Origin: Actinomycetes bacterium
GTDB taxonomy: Bacteria > Actinomycetota > Acidimicrobiia > UBA5794
Direction: 5' to 3'
DNA: 6,995 bases
Assembly: GCA_030598305.1 (NCBI GenBank)
Contig: JAUVQC010000066.1
Location: forward strand, 1-6,995
The notes below the pieces were generated by a model, which was not told the DNA's origin, searched no databases, and was given only the letters and a program-made list of their open reading frames with translations. This document shows, piece by piece, positions 6,084-6,995 of the stretch. A program made the translations under genes and the position numbers. Each line of letters begins with the position of its first letter. Position 1 is the stretch's first letter.

Positions 6084-6728
6084 TCAGGCGGCGGGCACGG
6101 AGCGAAGGATAGTTCTGACGACGTCATCGATCGCGAGGTCTGAGGTATCGATCTGGATTGCATCATGGGCGGGGCGAAGGGGCGATGCCTCGCGAGTCGA
6201 GTCCGCGTGGTCGCGAGCCTCAATCTCCGCAGCGATCTCCTCGACGGACTTGCCGGATGCTTCAGCGTCCCCGGAGCGTCGCTTCGCTCGTACAAGAGGG
6301 CTTGCGGTGAGGTAGATCTTGAGCGGGGCGTCCGGGAAAACGACTGTGCCGATGTCACGGCCCTCTACAACCGCGTCGCCATCTCGGTTATCGACCCAAC
6401 GGCGTTGGATCTCGACGATGGCCGAACGCACCCTCGCATGGGCAGATACAGCGCTCACGTTCCGCGTGACTTCCTCGGAGCGGACGTCGAATGCAACCGA
6501 CTCCCCGTCAAGCAGGATGCCGAGCTCGGTGTAGTCGATGCTGTGTCCATCAAGCTCAGAGAGGATCGCAGCCTCGTCGAGGACGCTGATACCTGTTCGC
6601 ACAATGGCGAGCGTCGCGGCCCGATAGGTTGCGCCGGTGTCGAGATATGCGAGGCCAAGTGCAATTGCCACCGCCCGAGATACCGTGCTCTTGCCCACTC
6701 CGCTGGGTCCGTCGATTGCAACTACCAC
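6084..6728 (-). CDS. cmk: Cytidylate kinase
   Basis: Phosphorylates CMP and dCMP with ATP, recycling cytidine nucleotides for RNA, DNA and lipid precursor synthesis in the cytosol. The 214 residues match the usual 215-230. The P-loop is GPSGVGKST (7-15). YLDTGATYRA (28-37) is the CMP-binding signature, with Thr where Met is usual. GRDIGTVVFPDA (123-134) and the lid/LID-adjacent RDHADSTREASPL (172-184), with IDTS (193-196), are all present. The start is GTG at 6728-6726: no in-frame ATG lies in a suitable place, and GGAG at 6737-6734 is 5 nt upstream. The start overlaps the aroA stop by 7 bp, implying coupled translation. The aroA-cmk pairing is common across bacteria. Confidence 0.97.
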   Translation of the reverse strand: MVVAIDGPSGVGKSTVSRAVAIALGLAYLDTGATYRAATLAIVRTGISVLDEAAILSELDGHSIDYTELGILLDGESVAFDVRSEEVTRNVSAVSAHARVRSAIVEIQRRWVDNRDGDAVVEGRDIGTVVFPDAPLKIYLTASPLVRAKRRSGDAEASGKSVEEIAAEIEARDHADSTREASPLRPAHDAIQIDTSDLAIDDVVRTILRSVPAA

Positions 6729-6995
6729 ATCGTCTCCATCGTCTCGTAGAAATCAGGCCATGAAACCGCGACACACTCTGCGCCGAGGATCTCAACGGGG
6801 CCATCAGCGCACAAGGCGGCGACGGTGGTGGCCATGACTATCCGGTGGTCTCCGCGGGAATCGACCGTACCGCCCGATAGGAATCCCTTCCCGACAACTG
6901 CGAAGCCGTCATCGGATGGATCTATGCCACCTTCGAGAGCCCTCAGCATCGCCGTTGTCGAGTCGATGCGATCAGACTCCTTCGCACGTAATTCC
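6722..6995 (-). CDS. aroA: 3-phosphoshikimate 1-carboxyvinyltransferase (EPSP synthase), C-terminal part only
   Basis: Sixth step of the shikimate pathway: joins PEP to shikimate-3-phosphate to give EPSP. Only the last 90 residues are in the window; the frame is open to the right edge. Reading from the edge, ELRAKESDRI carries the Glu and Arg of the conserved KESDR active-site motif, GDHRIVMA is the DHRI motif with Val where Ala is usual, and the end VSWPDFYETM matches the family C-terminus (S-x-P-x-F). The stop TAG (6724-6722) lies inside the cmk start region, with a 7-bp overlap. Glyphosate class cannot be judged from this fragment because the N-terminal domain is missing. Confidence 0.96.
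   Translation of the reverse strand, partial: ELRAKESDRIDSTTAMLRALEGGIDPSDDGFAVVGKGFLSGGTVDSRGDHRIVMATTVAALCADGPVEILGAECVAVSWPDFYETMETMW
6734..6737 (-). promoter_or_regulatory. Ribosome binding site of cmk, inside aroA
   Basis: GGAG on the minus strand, 5 nt before the GTG start codon at 6728 and within the last codons of aroA. It decides the non-ATG start of cmk. Confidence 0.6.

Noticed and set aside
6065..6358. N-terminal extension of the methyltransferase into cmk
   Set aside because: The extra 98 residues are Ser/Arg/Pro-rich out-of-frame cmk sequence; the family's first motif follows directly after the ATG at 6064, which has its own GGAG.
6165..6749. 194-codon open frame on the plus strand
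   Set aside because: Antisense to cmk across nearly its whole length, with no recognisable domain.
1..6995. Mobile element, CRISPR array, defence or toxin-antitoxin system
   Set aside because: No transposase or integrase motifs, no spaced direct repeats, and no nuclease or toxin pair. All substantial frames are core genes or known families.

Overview
The window looks like ordinary chromosomal DNA from a GC-rich bacterium (roughly 58-60 % G+C by eye). It is packed with housekeeping genes, start and stop codons overlap at several junctions, and coding strands are strongly biased to G or C in third positions. The IspH sequence and the likely leaderless divergent starts fit Actinomycetota. A deep actinobacterial lineage such as an acidimicrobial-type genome is my best guess, but this is inference and no single marker proves it. 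I see no mobile element, CRISPR array, tRNA or rRNA, and no defence system.

Layout, left to right. Positions 1-1396 (minus) hold most of an acyl-CoA carboxylase carboxyltransferase (beta) subunit whose C-terminus runs off the left edge. Positions 1396-2706 (minus) are der (engA), the double-GTPase ribosome assembly factor. Positions 2703-4082 (minus) are a DUF512 family PDZ plus radical-SAM-like Fe-S protein of unknown function. These three form one operon, read from 4082 towards 1, with an ATGA overlap (DUF512/der) and a TGATG overlap (der/carboxylase). A 60-bp divergent promoter region (4083-4142) separates it from ispH (4143-5189, plus), the last enzyme of the MEP isoprenoid pathway. A 245-bp convergent spacer (5190-5434) carries two tandem hairpins and perhaps one tiny ORF. 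A class I SAM methyltransferase (5435-6064, minus), cytidylate kinase cmk (6084-6728, minus) and the 3' end of aroA (6722-6995, minus, N-terminus off the right edge) form a second minus-strand operon, aroA-cmk-methyltransferase.

Functionally the genes serve core metabolism: aromatic amino acid synthesis (aroA), CMP/dCMP phosphorylation (cmk), isoprenoid precursors (ispH), 50S ribosome maturation (der) and short-chain acyl-CoA carboxylation. The order aroA-cmk-...-ispH-DUF512-der resembles a cluster I recall from Clostridia and some deep actinobacterial lineages, so it may be an old neighbourhood into which the methyltransferase has been inserted. The parts with least known biology are the DUF512 protein, translationally coupled to der, and the methyltransferase of unknown substrate. 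I found no clear evidence of a wholly new system.
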